This document shows positions 51,043 to 63,719 of a stretch of DNA of 64,000 nt, in pieces; position 1 is the stretch's first letter, and every line of letters starts with the position of its first letter. A model generated the notes under the pieces. It saw only the letters and a list, made by a program, of their open reading frames with translations. It was not told the origin of the DNA and searched no databases. Source of the DNA: Rhizophagus irregularis. Taxonomy: Eukaryota > Glomeromycota > Glomeromycetes > Glomerales > Glomeraceae. The translations under genes were made by a program, and so were the position numbers. Where the stretch lies: the NCBI RefSeq assembly GCF_026210795.1, contig NC_089429.1:1426001-1490000 (forward strand), given 5' to 3'.

Positions 51043-52229
51043 ATGAATAGTGATAATGTATCATCTAGTGATGAATCATCATCATCATCATCCTCCTCCT
51101 CCTCCTCCTCTTCTTCTTCTTCTTCCTTTTCTAAAAGTTCTTATAACACGATAAAAGCAAGTATTTGATTATTTTATATATTATTTCTGCTTTTATCCTA
51201 TTTACATTTATCTATTATTTTACAGAAAGAAGTGTTTATTTGGAGCGACTCTAAGCTAAAAGACATATACAGTATTAACTATGAGCTCACATTGGCTGAG
51301 CAAAAAGATAATATAGTCACCAAGTTGCTTCCACCACTTTACAAACTTGTAAATAAAAAATATAAAGTCTCAAATAGTGATTTATTAAAGATGTTATATG
51401 GACGTTGGCGATCTTGCCATCGCGTTAGTAATATTAGAAAGCAAGGGGAAGCCCAAATAAAACGTAACAAAAGAAGAGCAATGAAGAATTCAAGGATGCA
51501 GAATGTAAATTATTTAATTAACAGAAGCTATTAAATTTAGTTTTTTTTTTAAATTAATTATATTGTGCTTTATAATTAACATTGTTAGAAAAAAAAAAGA
51601 AGAACAAATGCGGCCAATTACCTAATACAAAACAAAGATAAGTACATTTGCCGATATTCTGAAAAGGATCTAATTCAAATTTTAAAAGATTCAGGCTACC
51701 ATTCCGAAGAATGGGAGGAAACTGACGAAGATGATGAAGATGATGAAAATGATGAAGAAGAAGTAGTCACAAAAAAAAATTCGATATATATTTATGAAAG
51801 ATGGTGGAGATCTCCTGCTGTATGTATATTTTATTATTTTTTATCAAAGTATAAACACTAATTTATAGTTTAATTTCTTTATTTAAGCTTCAACGTTTAT
51901 TACATGATCGCATTAATCCAACGGTAGAGTTATTAAGGAAAAAACTACCAAACTTAAAATGTAAAAGAGTTCTAGACAAAACAGAAACAGCTAGTGTGCC
52001 ACCTGCCGGTGCACCAAGCTGGTGTTTAAATAGAGAAGCACTTGAAAAATTCAACCGTTTAACCAAAAATATTCCGGTTTATGATTATGATACTGATGAA
52101 AGCATTATTCAAGACAACAATGGTGCCGATGATGATGTTGATAATAACGTCGTAAATAACAAAAATAACAACAAAAGGAAAAAAAAGAAAAATAAATCTA
52201 AATCAAAAAATAAAAAATCAAAAAAATAA
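51043..52229 (+). CDS. Four-exon gene of unknown function
   Basis: Exons at about 51043-51160, 51230-51504, 51589-51820 and 51889-52229, with GT-AG introns. The protein starts with a run of about 20 serines. Exon 2 contains EVFIWSDSKLKDIYSINYEL-like sequence and a basic helix, exon 3 ends in an acidic EDDEDDENDEEE tract followed by YERWWRSPA, and the last exon has PPAGAPSWCLNREALEKF and a Lys/Asn-rich tail resembling a nuclear localisation signal. I recognise no family. It may be a lineage-specific nuclear protein or an accessory gene of a transposon. Splice choices, especially the exon 2 start, are inferred from frame. Confidence 0.6.
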
Positions 52230-52529
52230 ATTTTACAATTATTACACTTTTGCCTAAATAGGTTTATCGTAAAAAATACTAATCAGACTTTAATAAAAAT
52301 CAGAATTCAAACATTTTCATTTAATTTTTTTAAAAATTAATTGATTAAATTAAAAATATCATGGTTTGATAAAGCTATAGATTACAGTTTATTTTTTATT
52401 AATAAACAAGTTACGGTACTGATTACTTTATTACAGTAACAATTTAATTACAGATAAGGTATTTAATAAGATATCAAAAACTGATTAATAAAATTTTCTA
52501 TATTAACATACGATAAATTAGATTAATGA

Positions 52530-52824
52530 CACTGGTCAAAAACCAATATATCGGGTAGCAGATATGTATCAGATATGTACCCGATATGTGTAGTATTAAT
52601 GCAGAAAATCGGGTACCCGATATGTGTAAGATATATGTAAATATATATATCATATACATATCGGATACCGATATGTATATGATATGTAAATGATATGTAG
52701 ACGATATATATATTTACACATATCTTACACATATCGGGTACCCGATTTTCTGCATTAATACTACACATATCGGGTACATATCTGATACATATCTGCTACC
52801 CGATATATTGGTTTTTGACTAGTG
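52530..52824. mobile_element. Almost perfectly palindromic CACTA-type MITE (295 bp)
   Basis: Left end CACTGGTCAAAAACCAATAT, right end inverted CACTAGTCAAAAACCAATAT, flanked by the 3-bp duplication TGA (52527-52529 and 52825-52827). The inverted arms meet near 52677 and consist of ATCGGGTACCCGATATGTGT-like words. CACTA ends with a 3-bp duplication are the hallmark of the superfamily. Confidence 0.92.
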
Positions 52825-52964
52825 TGAGCTAAATACGATAATATTATTTTTTCAAAAAAATTAAAATGAAAATATACACAAATTTTTGTTTTTGGTATGT
52901 AAGTCAAATTAAATTACTATATGCTTAAATCATAACTCATAACCCAAAGTTGAGGATTAACCGG

Positions 52965-53191
52965 CAGTGTTGGAAATTCAGATTTTAAATCATGTGCAGA
53001 ATGCGCACATTATTTGAAATTTTTATGTGCGCAAATTCATATGCAATGTGCGGAAATGTGTAAAATATACAAGAATGTGTCAGATATGCAAATTTTTGTG
53101 TGCGCAAAGCGCACACAAAAATTTTTGGTCATGTGCGGAGTTTTTAAAATTTGTGCGCGCGCACACTCCGCACATTGAATTTCCAACACTG
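52965..53191. mobile_element. hAT-type MITE (227 bp)
   Basis: Ends CAGTGTTGGAAATTCA and (inverted) CAGTGTTGGAAATTCA. Target duplication TTAACCGG / TTAACCAG (7 of 8). The inside is rich in TGTGCGCA-type palindromes. CAGTG ends and an 8-bp duplication fit hAT. Confidence 0.88.
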
Positions 53192-53199
53192 TTAACCAG

Positions 53200-54240
53200 A
53201 TACCTTGCTTTAGATTCAGCGACACTTCCCAAGTCAGATGAGGTACCACAGGTACGCTTTAAGAAAACTCGCTATGATAATAAGGATAAGTATATTCGAA
53301 AATACCATTTATGAATGAACATAGGATACGATGAATAATCTCAAATAGAAAAATAAAAAATAAAAAAATAAAATAAAATAAAAATAAAAATATAAAAAAT
53401 AAAATAAAATAAAATAAATATTTTCAATTAGACAAAGTATCCTCGTTCCTTCCTGAAATTCTCATTTGACTAAATTATTATTGTTTGTAATTTGATCCAT
53501 TTGAATCCACCATAAATTGCCAGACAGGGCGAACCCTTATTAGACAATTATAGCTTCATCACCAAATGGCTGCGATGTATTTAATGATATGGCAACCTGT
53601 TTAATTCATTTTTAAATGAGCAAACGTGGCCATAAAACTCATTAAAAAGGTAGGCTACAGAGTGCAATGCAACCTACCTAACCTAACAAGTAGGTCTAAG
53701 GGTTAGGGAATAAAATATACCCTAAACCCACGCAGTTGGTATGGAAATAAAAGTTTATAAATGGAAGTTTCAGACTGTGCCTGATGACAAAATGGGTGAG
53801 GTGCAATCAGGACTTTTTTCTCTAATCCAGCCCGGAATTATAGAGGCAACATTGTTATCGTACAAAGCACATCGACGAAAACGTCTCTCAAAGAAATTAA
53901 TCAATAAAGAGTATACTTGGGCAATAGCCGATCTTCATTGTCATCCTATAAACTCCAAAAGGATAGGGATCAGCGCAGGCATTTTGACTTACGTATTTCT
54001 TTAAAAATTAATTAAATTGAAAGATAGGATCCAAATTCAATATGACTGAATCGATCGCCTCCGGTTATCAAACTTCCATCAGAAGTGATCGCTAGAATCA
54101 AAGATACCAATAATCACCCTTATCAGTAACGATCGAACTAAAGATGTTGGAGAAATAAAATCTGTCATTTATATGGAATTAGTTTGTATTACAATTTTAT
54201 TACGATTTGGGTAAAAAAATATCTCCTTAAAATTTATTTT
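53200..54240 (+). other. AT-rich DNA with one weak ORF
   Basis: A/T simple repeats (AAAATAAAATAAAAT, 53340-53420) and unassigned sequence. One open frame from the ATG at 53741 to 54004 (87 aa, MEIKVYKWKFQTVPDDK) has no recognised domain, and I cannot tell whether it is expressed. Confidence 0.4.
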
Positions 54241-55259
54241 TTTTCAGGTATCCTGGCTATATGGAAAGATTCCTAATATGGTAATAGTACAATACACCTT
54301 ATACGCCATTTTGCAAATTCAGTGTAATAGTTTACAAAGAAAAAAAGGGGAACGTATACAAAATTGTTAAATTAATGTTAAATAAAGAGTTTAAGAATAT
54401 AAAAAATATATACCGTAATCTGCGTGTCCAAAGATCCTGATGAAGCCGCCTAAAAAACTAAAACACCAGTAAATGTTTTGTTAAAGAATCAAAATCTCAC
54501 ATGTCTAAATATTTGAAGACTACTAAAAAACAAATGAAACAAATTTACAAAAAGAAAAAAAATGAAATTTTAATAATTGATTCATTAAAAAAGTAAAAAA
54601 AAAAATGGTATTAAAGAGAAATTTAGGAATCTGTATCCAAAGAGATTCAAAGCAGCCGCTAAAAAAAAGTAAAAGAAAAACAGGGAAAGGGAAAGGAAAG
54701 AACAAGGGAAGGGTGAGAAGAATAAAAGAAAAAAAGAAAGGAGAAAGAATTATAAAAGGAAAGAGAAAAATAATGAAAAAAAAAGATTTTAAAAGCTTAA
54801 AAAAGCTTAGTCTTTAATAATTAATAATCACTGTTCAAATTTCGGGGAAAGCCCCTTATTTATATAAAATTATGTATCACGTGATTAACATGACAATTTT
54901 AACAGATCAGCCACGTTTTTTTTTAAACTTTAACAAACCTTTTTCTTTTCTCACAGTCTCACCCTTCTCTTTCCCATCTTTTGTTCTTCCTCTTGTTTCA
55001 CCTTCTTTAATAAAATCTTTAGCAGAATATTTAGCAACATTTTCAGTTTTGATATTTTTTCTTATTAGAAAAAATAATTGCATTATGCAATGAAAATTAA
55101 GAGTTCATAACGAAATTTTTTTTTAAAAAAAAAAATAATCTTAAATGACAATATGACTTCAGTAAAAAAAATGGATTAAGAAAAAGCTGGATTCGTTATT
55201 TTAAATATGATGAATTTAAATCGAAGAAACTGGTAGAGAAAGGGATATTAGGATTTCGG
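54241..55259 (-). repeat. Degraded hairpin-intron array and terminal block (copy 4)
   Basis: On the minus strand, exon-like blocks such as GCGGCTTCATCAGGATC (about 54430-54452) follow TTTTTTAG, preceded by AAAACATTTACTGGTGTTTT, a branch-point hairpin. Further on are a purine tract (54660-54800), an AAGCTTAAAAAAGCTT hairpin, a CACGTGAT word and then AT-rich DNA, the same order as in transposon B's outer block. A third, more diverged family member is likely. The Lys-rich frame through the purine tract is a low-complexity shadow. Confidence 0.5.
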
Positions 55260-56366
55260 TGAGATCCCCCAATTCCCTCTGTCATCAATTTACAGAGTTG
55301 CCACATCAAACGGGCATTCCCATGGTCGAACGAACGAATAAACGAACGAACGAACAATTAAACGAGCGAGCAATTAATCAACAACATAATTAACAAACAA
55401 TATAATCAACGAACAACACACAACAACATATAACAGCAACATTCTTGGTTCACAACATAAATAGCGTTAGTAATATAAAACGTCGAACGATATAAAATAA
55501 AATTAACTTCTCTAAATTTTCCCCAAATTATATCCACTTTTACCTTTAATTTCAAACTTCGATAGCTCTCGCTACGAATTATTACTTTTCACAATGTATA
55601 TTTAATTCTTCTTAAAATTTCCATTCTTCAATTAAAATTAATTAAGCGAACATTAATTAAAGTTTAGGGCGAACCTATTACCTTTAATTAATATTAAACT
55701 TTACTAACAAATAATTAAATGAAACTTATATTTTTATTGAGTTCTGTGGATGAGAACTGAGGAATTACCTTGAATTCCGCTCTCTATATATACAATTTTT
55801 ATGCTACTTTCTATTCTATCTATATACTATCTTTTATGTTCTTTTACATATTATCTTTGAACTATCTTTCTAATATACTATCTATATTTTAAATACGCTA
55901 TCTTTTAATATGCTATCTTTTAATATGCTATCCTTTTATATATGTTCTTTTTAATATATTATCTTTTACGTTCCATCTTTATACTATCTTTTTATATTAT
56001 CTTTTACATTATTTTGTGTTCTTTAATCTTTCTGACATTATTTTATATGTTCTTCTAATTCGCTTTATGTGTTTTGCTTATAATCTATCTTTTGTGGCTT
56101 ATAATTATTCTTTCTTATCGTTCTTATTGTTAAAGATTGCTAAGCCGCAATTGATCGACTCTATTTATCCTATTGGTTCCTTGTCAATCATTCAATAAAT
56201 ATTACATCATGTAGATCATTACTCTTCCTAAATGTTTATCCTTTTCGGCTAATTATTTATCCATCTACGCCAATCCACGATTAATTTGTTCATTCTTAAT
56301 ATTTAATAATTACATTTGGTGGTTGAATTTTATCATCTTTTCGTGCTTGATATTCGACCGTTTACA
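55260..56366 (-). repeat. Solo LTR of the same gypsy family
   Basis: Inverted relative to the complete element. It ends TGAGATCCCCCAATTCCC ... CGACCGTTTACA and is 1107 bp long. The 4-bp duplication TCGG is at 55256-55259 and 56367-56370. It is more diverged from the element's LTRs than those are from each other. It formed by LTR-LTR recombination. Confidence 0.92.
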
Positions 56367-57240
56367 TCGGTGAGATTTTTTTCATCTTTATTTTTTTAAT
56401 GAATAGTTCTAATGGTTCATTTTTTTTCTTTCTTTAGATGGTTTCAAGTTACTTTGGGAGATATTTTGGTAAAGATTTTTATTTATTTCTTCCATCTTTT
56501 AACGAATGGCTCCTAACAGTCCATTTCTTTTTCTTTTTAGACGGTTCTTTTGTATTTCTTGTGGTAAGTTAAAATTTTTTTTTCTTTCATTTTTTTTTAT
56601 TGACAAGATATTAACAAATTTTATTTTTTTGTTTCTTTCTTTTTTATAGACGGTTAGGCCTTTGGACGCATGAAATTTCCAATGGTTGGTTTATTATTAT
56701 TTTTTTAAATTCTTTTTAATTAACATTTGTTTTCTTTCTTTGTTTTTAGACGGGTCAGGCCTTTGGACATGTGAAATTTTCAATGGTTAGATTTTTTCCT
56801 TTTTAAGTTCTTTCAGATTAAATTTTTTTCATTTTTATTTAATGAAACATTAACTAGTAAAGTTTCATCTTCTTATTTCTTTTTTTAACAGTCATGTGTT
56901 TTTCTTTTTTAGGTTCTACGTTCCCTTATCACGAAAATTATTTACTTATAGGTTCTGTAAAGTTTCGTATGGTGGAATAAAATATTGGAATCTTGAAATG
57001 GTAAGTTTCGTAATGAAATTTACCTTTTTTCTTAGTATTGGAAACATCCTTACTTTTTAATTTTTTTTTGTAGTTATAGAAGGGCTTTGATTGCGTACCT
57101 GGCTGGAAATTGGAGATGGTAAGTTTCTTTGCGAAACTTAATTTTTTTTTGTTTTCTTTAATTAGAAACATTAAAAATGTTTCTTTCATTTTTTTTTTTA
57201 GATCTTGGCTTCTTCAAACCTTCTTATTATTGGACAGATT
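56367..57240 (+). repeat. Hairpin-intron / micro-exon array (copy 5)
   Basis: Exon-like blocks begin after TTTAG or ATAG with ACGGTT, ACGGGT or ATGGTT and end in AATG or GATG before GTAAG or GTTGG. Examples lie near 56440-56473, 56541-56568, 56650-56684 and 56750-56785. Branch-point hairpins include AATGGCTCCTAACAGTCCATT. Toward 57000-57150 the GTAAGTTTCG-type 5' hairpins seen in copy 3 reappear. It is split from copy 4 by the solo LTR. Confidence 0.65.
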
Positions 57241-57700
57241 GTTTTTTGGAGTCCTTAAACAAGTAGAATTTTGGTAGGAGGCTCCCTTTCTTGGGATTAT
57301 TTTGTTTCAGTTAAGGAAAAGTTTCATTTTTTTAGACTTTTTCAAATTACCTTTATCTAAACATGTATATTAAATAATTTTACTTTTATACACTTTATAT
57401 AAAGAATTATGTTATCAATACTTAATAGTGTATAATTTTTTTTTTTTTTTTTTTTATTTTATAAACGTATTTTAATCATTTTATTAGTAAATAGTAACGC
57501 GTTACATCAAACTAGTAAATACAAAAAAATACATTGAAGTCAGTTATTTCTAACTACACCTCTCCATATAAAAACTTTAGAATTCATTCTAAAGTGAAAA
57601 CTATCGTAACCAGCGTGCTATTCACGTTACATTCTTGCGGACTAAGTATTAACTAGATTACTAATTACTTGACTAGCTATTTTAAATCTATTATGATCTT

Positions 57701-58513
57701 CTAATCTAAATACGTTTGTTCTTCTAAATCTGTTTTTAATAATTTTCTAATTTTTTTACTATTTTTAGTTTTTTCTAATTTTTCAACGTTCAATATTTTC
57801 CCATTATCGTTACTTTTAATCCTTTTTCGTTTAGTATTTTTAAAAATGCCCATTTGTTTCTCTAACTCAATTGTCTCATTACAACGCTCAATCCAAATCT
57901 TTTTATGAACCTCGTTCAAATACTCGTTAAGAATTAATAAAACTAGCTTTCGTTCTTTAACTGTGTTGTAAGAATTTAACCATTTCTCATTAATTAATCC
58001 TCTTGTTACTTCTCTAATTATCCCTTCCGTTGTCATTATAAAAGAATGGCTTGAAGCTATATTTAATAGTGTATCTATAAATTCTTTACATGATATATCA
58101 TCTTCCAACATGTCTTGATTATCCAATAAGACTTGATTGATACTACTATTAAAAATATTCATTTCTGTTATAAAATTATTTGAGTCGCATGTCCAAATAT
58201 GTTCCCATGTCTCGTCCTCTATTGAGCATCTAGGACATTTACTATTTGGAATTCCAAAAACTCCTCTTTTCCACAACGTCTCATATGTTGGTAAGATCTT
58301 TAAAAAATTTTTAATACGCCACGTTCTTATTCCCGCATCTTCTCTATTAGTTGTATTCTTAGAAATAATTATTTCGTTATTGATCAATTTGAATGTTTCC
58401 TTCCAATTAATCAGAATATTCGCTCCGTTCATCTCAATAAAACAATCTTTCAAATAATCTAATAATATAATATCGATTTTTGTTATATTATTATTTATTT
58501 CTTTAAACCACTC
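57701..58513 (-). pseudogene. LINE ORF, C-terminal part with a CxxC-H-C zinc motif
   Basis: Contains LWKRGVFGIPNSKCPRCSIE, then ETWEHIWTC, a CxxC...H...C pattern like the C-terminal zinc knuckles of LINE polyproteins, followed by a helical, lysine-rich tail. It continues in frame from the sequence beyond 58917 once the MITE and an 8-bp repeat are removed. Confidence 0.75.
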
Positions 58514-58521
58514 TCTGTACG

Positions 58522-58916
58522 TAAGGATGGTCAGTCGGTCTTTCGGTCCTGGACGGTCCTGCCCGGTCTTTGGAAAAGTTATAAGGAATGCACCCTTGAA
58601 TTTTTAAGGCGCAGCAAGTATGGCTAAAGACCAATAAATGTCAAAATTTGGCCTTTATACTTCTTTTTTTAAGACCAGCAGAGGCGAAATTGGAAAAAGA
58701 CCGAAAAAAGCAAAAAATACTGGGTTTGGCAAAATAAAAACCTGCCTAGCTCTAAATTGGGTGATTAGATTGAGACCAAAATTTACCACTTTTTGGTCTT
58801 TAATCAGTTCTGTTGTGCTACAAAAAATTGGAAGCACAGCCTTATTACTTTTCCAAAAATTTCCTAAAGACCGATCAGGACCGATCAAAGACCGCAGGAC
58901 CGACTGACCATCTCTA
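58522..58916. mobile_element. MITE (395 bp) inserted in the LINE
   Basis: Ends TAAGGATGGTCAGTCGGTC and (inverted) TAGAGATGGTCAGTCGGTC. The 8-bp duplication TCTGTACG is at 58514-58521 and 58917-58924. GGTCTTTGG and GACCGATC words fill the ends. TAGAG-type ends and an 8-bp duplication match hAT elements such as the one at 43432. Confidence 0.88.
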
Positions 58917-59543
58917 TCTGTACGCTCCTTCTATAGGTATGTGATTCCATCTTAGACAGTATTCCTCAACTAACATATTGTCTAATTTAATTACAATTTC
59001 TTCAATCGAGTCCTTACACTTGATTAATTCTTTCTTAAGAGCTGGTAATTTAATCTCCTGCATATCTTCCATCACTTCTGATTTTTTATGTGAAATTTTC
59101 AAGGTCATATTCTTTAATTCTAATATTGTATTAAGAAAATTCAAATATATATAGAGATTATCATCCAATTCTCTTCTCGTACTTCCTATTTCAGAATACT
59201 TCGTTAACCATTCAGCTATATCTAGGTCCATCCTTAAATCTATACTAATATTGTATGGTAATATAATTATCGCAACGATCAACGCGATTATATATACTTT
59301 TTTCACATTTTTAACCATTTTTAATTTTCCTTCAAAATTAAACTTTTCTACACTACTATTTTTAGCAAAAATCTCTATTGCGAACATACCATCTAAACTC
59401 CATTCATCGCCTTTTTGTATTATCATGCCAATTTGTAATAAAATTTCTTTATCAATAAATTGCTTCATATGTCCTATAACAAATTTAACCATTTTATCAA
59501 ACTTATTCGATTTTCTATAACAAATTCTAACCATTTTAAACAA
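58917..59543 (-). pseudogene. LINE ORF, middle part after a frameshift
   Basis: Helical region of about 200 residues including QFIDKEILLQIGMIIQKGDE and EEYCLRWNHIPIEGAYR. It is in another frame than the upstream reverse transcriptase part; the shift is near 59500, where AGAATTTGTTATAGAA-type sequence is duplicated. Its specific function is unknown. Confidence 0.65.
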
Positions 59544-61763
59544 TTATCAATTATATCTTCTTCTTCATCCGTACTCATATTACTGTCAATTTCTATATAT
59601 CTATTATTCGTTACATTTTGTTTTATCAATTCATTTTGTCGATAAATATTTTCCCGTGTCATATATGGTTTAAATATTTTATTTTCTCCGGCTTCCATTT
59701 TCTCATTTCTACCTTCAAACGTAGTTGCTACATCTTTTTCAATATAAATAAAACATTTTTCCTTATTAAATTTTCTTCCAATATTATACTCGCAACCCTT
59801 ACAATCCACTAAATAAGGCGAATTATCATCTTCATTATCAATATTTAAATCCCTATCTTCAACTAAATGTCTTCCTATCTCATCATATTTCTTATGTCTG
59901 GATCTTTTACTTTTGATACTATATATAATATTTTTTCCAAGATTCCATGTAATCAATTCTTTATTGGACTTTTTAACCGATTTTTGTTCAATATCTTTTC
60001 TTAACAAAATTCTTTTTTTATCGTCACTATGTCTTATCTTAATATCATCTACCACTATACGATTATTATTTTTATCTTCGATACTAATCTGTTGTTTCAC
60101 TGTTCTAAACCAATTAGGTTCTATTCGTGGCGTCGATTCATTATATCTTATAAAATGTGTCCATTTTAATAATCTATTTGTATAGGGTTCCATCAGTTGT
60201 TCTACAAACAAAACTCCACAACTCTGCAAACTTTTCTTATGCATATTGTACGAGTTTTCCAAAATTTCTTCAATTCTAATATTACCACCTTCAATTCTAT
60301 GATTTATTTTCAATTCTTTACGTCCTTCATGATCACAAATTCGAATATTATTAATTCCTAATATTATTAAAGCGTCACCTATATATGTCTTCGTCAGAAA
60401 TTTATCTTCTGTAGCTATTTCTGCAAAACATTGTGATGTCCAAAATCTATATGGCAAGGATTTCATTTGAATTTGAAATATCATACTCAAGTTTTCATTA
60501 CCATTCGCCATATACATTATATTTTTACTGATACATTCTAATTGTAAATTATAAATATTTTTGACCCCATATAAGTCTTTATCATATATAATGCAATTTG
60601 GTAAAGTTTTTGGCATTCCACTTTTATGTTTCATAAGCGTATTAAAAGGTATCATTAACGCCTCCGCTTCTTTTTTCGATAAAACTACCCCCAATAGTTG
60701 ATATTCTATAGCAGGTATTAGCGTTATATTCCATAATTTAGCTGTCTGTTTGTCCGTTAAAACTTTCCTACTCATGATTTTAACGAAACCTTTAATCATT
60801 TCTCTGATTTTTTCAATATGTTTTTGTCTCTTGTTATCATGTGTAAAGAAAATTCCCAAAAATCTATTACCTTTAACTGAATTCATTTTCAGAATTACAG
60901 TATTATTAATAATTAATTGTTTATTTTCATTGTCATTAATTCTAATTACTTCATATTTTTTTGGATTAGCTTTGATATCATTCATCTCGTAAAAACTATG
61001 GCATATTTCTAACATTTCCATTATACCATCACGTGACTTACTAATGATCGTCATATCGTCCATAAAGGCGATTGCGTTAACAAAAAATTCTTTTCTCGTT
61101 AGTTCCTGATTCCAAACATTTTGTTTGTATTCTATGTCCATTTTATAGCCCACTCTATTTTTAATTTTCTCCAATTTACAAAGTAACGGATCATAGAAAA
61201 TACGCCATAATAAAGGTGACCATACCTCACCCTGATCTATCCCGTCTTCAACATAATACTCTTCCGTCAAATCATTATTTACTATAATTCTATTAAATCT
61301 ATTTTAATACTATCCACGCTTCTTTTTTATTAATATTAGCATCTTCGATAACACTTTGTACAATTTTAATTGGCTCGAATGTACTTTCATATTTTAATGC
61401 CGCAAAGTTTTTTCCTTTTAATATATTATTCTTCGCTAATATCGTGCTCAATCTATTCATAAAAATTTTGATTGCTAATTTTCTTGCTGTTTCTATCAAC
61501 GTGATTGGTCTAGTTAAACTCAAATCTCTATTCCAATCCATGGTCTTTTTTATAGGATAAATTATACCTTTCTTCCAATCTCCCGGCCAATTTTCTTCAT
61601 TCAAAACTCCATTTATAATCATTAAAAGTAGGTTTTTTGTCATATCTCCGCTCTTTTTCCAAAAATCGTAGGGTATACCACTAGCACCTGCTGCTTTATC
61701 ATTTTTCACTTGTTTTAAGACGTCGTTTAATTCATTTATTTGAACATCTTCACATAAAGTCAT
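59474..61763 (-). pseudogene. LINE reverse transcriptase with motif A deleted
   Basis: The N-terminal RT part (61299-61763) has KAAGASGIPYDFWK, RPITLIETARKLAIK and EAWIVLK. The frame then breaks and resumes at about 61290 with RIIVNNDLTEEYYVEDGIDQ, GEVWSPLLWRIFYD and the catalytic AFMDDMTII. The stretch of about 35-40 residues that should follow WIVL, with the first catalytic Asp, is missing, so the enzyme is dead. Downstream of the palm (to 59474) is a long region of unknown function that includes CKGCEYNIGRKFNKEKC. Confidence 0.85.
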
Positions 61764-62028
61764 GTAAATATTCTCATCTATTTCATCCAGCGGTTCGTAT
61801 TCATCTTTCCAATGATTATTAAATGCTATTTCATTAAAATTTCTAACAGCCGTCCATTCCTTATAATGTTCGCGTACTTCTACTTTAACTTCCTCTTAAT
61901 AGTGTATAATTTAATAGTTAGCTAGCGTATTAATGTAATATATAATATTGTTTGCTTTATTAAATATACAATATATGCAAATAAAGTGTGTTTACAACGT
62001 TGTAAAAAATAAATTACTACGTTTTGAC

Positions 62029-63088
62029 TAGAGCTCCGAATGGGTCGGGTCAGGTTGGGTTTTTGACTTGACCTGACCCAATATTTTTTTTTCAGGTCAG
62101 ACTAAATGTAACCCAATGTAAATTTATGATTTATCCGACCTGATCCGTGGGTCAAATCAACCTGATTAATATATAAAATCAATTTAAATCGCAAATTGCA
62201 AATATCATATTTTTATAATTTATTATATCGTTATATTATTTATTATTATAATGTAATTACTAATTAATATTAAAAAAAGATTAAATTTTAATTATATTAC
62301 CAAATACTAGCGCTAATATTAATTGCTAAACGGCCTAGAATACTTAATCCAATTTTTAAGCAACATACACGCTCAAATTGTTTCAATTCCTAAACTAGAA
62401 CGCTTTTTTGTTATCAAATCGGCCCCACCTGAAAAAATTCTTTCAACAGGTACACTGGTTCCTAAAATCGAAAATCATACTATTGTTAATAATATAATTA
62501 ATTAAAAATTAAATAAATAATCTTAATTTACATTTTACCTGGTATCGCTAAATAATCTCGCGCCATAGCTGCAAGACACGGATAAGTAGCTTCGTGCGCC
62601 TAAAAAGAATATTTAGATAGTTAAATTATTTAAATTATGTATATATTATTCAGATAAAACTTTACAAATATACTTGCCTTCCACCATTGTAAAGGATTCA
62701 TCTTAAAACTAACTACTGGTTTTCGAAGGTATTCATCCAATTCATCTTCTTCAGATGAATCATTACCAATTTCAAATAAGCTAAAAAAATTTTCCTGATC
62801 ATTTTCTTGAACTTCTAAGTTGCTATTAATTAATAAAGGATCATTTTGGTAATGTTCATTGTATGTATCCTTGATAACTTTTATTGCAGCATCAATATAC
62901 TCTTGCTCCCATTCCTGTTGAAGATAATACTTTAGTTTTATTCGTGGATCCAGTACTAAAAAAAAAATTATAATAAGTTAATAAATGCATAAACATATTA
63001 ATTATTAAACAATAAATAAAATAAAATAAAATATTCAATACTTGTAGCAATCGGGTAAACATGTGACTCGTCTGTTTTGGCGTAATAC
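62029..63088 (-). mobile_element. Truncated second copy of the hAT element
   Basis: Begins TAGAGCTCCGAAT and runs inverted through the last exons of the transposase, matching 46100-47332, until homology stops near 63088 (GGCGTAATA). It lacks the TA-MITE present in the other copy and keeps CGA where that copy has TGA. In turn it has TGA where the first copy has CGA (in IETIRA, near 62370). Confidence 0.88.
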
Positions 63089-63719
63089 AATAAAAATGTA
63101 ACACTTAAAAATCTTTCAACTCCTTAAAAAAATACAATTTAGAAAAAATAAACTGGTAACTTTATTCTTTGAGGTAAGCTCTATCAAATTACTGGTCAGA
63201 TTTTTAAAAGAAGATCTACGTAAAAAGTTATAAGCATTTGAAATTGCATGATTTTCATATGATCGGCCCAAATTTGAAACAAAATATGTTAGCCAGAACT
63301 TATGATAATTTTGGCTGACTCCCATGCATTGTGATAATGCCAGCCCGAATTATCATAATATGAATCAAATGTAATTTTTTTTTTAAAAAAAAATTTTATC
63401 AATGTATGACTAATATGAAATGGTAGTTGCGATTTATTGCTGAAATCTACTTTTTCTTATGTTTTATCTTATTTGTAATAAAAAATTTTCAAAATCTGCA
63501 TTTTATTAGTACTTTATACAAGAAATCCCAGTTTTTTATTGGCTGAATTCCCGATCACATGATATAGAATCAGCTCAGAAAATTGAAACAAAATCACGTG
63601 ATTGTCGAGTATAGACTTCCGGCACCATACAATTATTTTTTTTTTAAAAAAAAAAATTTAAATTATAGATTTTATCCTTTTTGTCCTTTCACTTCAACTC
63701 GGCAATAAGAATGTAAATA
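63089..63719. other. AT-rich stretch without a gene
   Basis: No gene or clear repeat is seen. CACGTGAT-like words occur near 63594, and imperfect AT palindromes near 63370 and 63640. Confidence 0.4.

Larger units (their letters stand above)
57439..61894 (-). mobile_element. 5'-truncated non-LTR retrotransposon (LINE)
   Basis: The 18-bp target duplication CTTAATAGTGTATAATTT is at 57421-57438 and 61895-61912. A T-run of about 20 next to the left copy is the poly(A) tail of a minus-strand element. The coding part holds reverse transcriptase motifs and a C-terminal zinc-binding region. The 5' end (endonuclease and any ORF1) is missing. A MITE (58522-58916), a frameshift and an internal deletion make it inactive. 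Confidence 0.9.

Noticed and set aside
54605-54817. A Lys-rich small basic protein
   Set aside because: It follows a purine tract equivalent to 38340-38670 of transposon B; low-complexity shadow.
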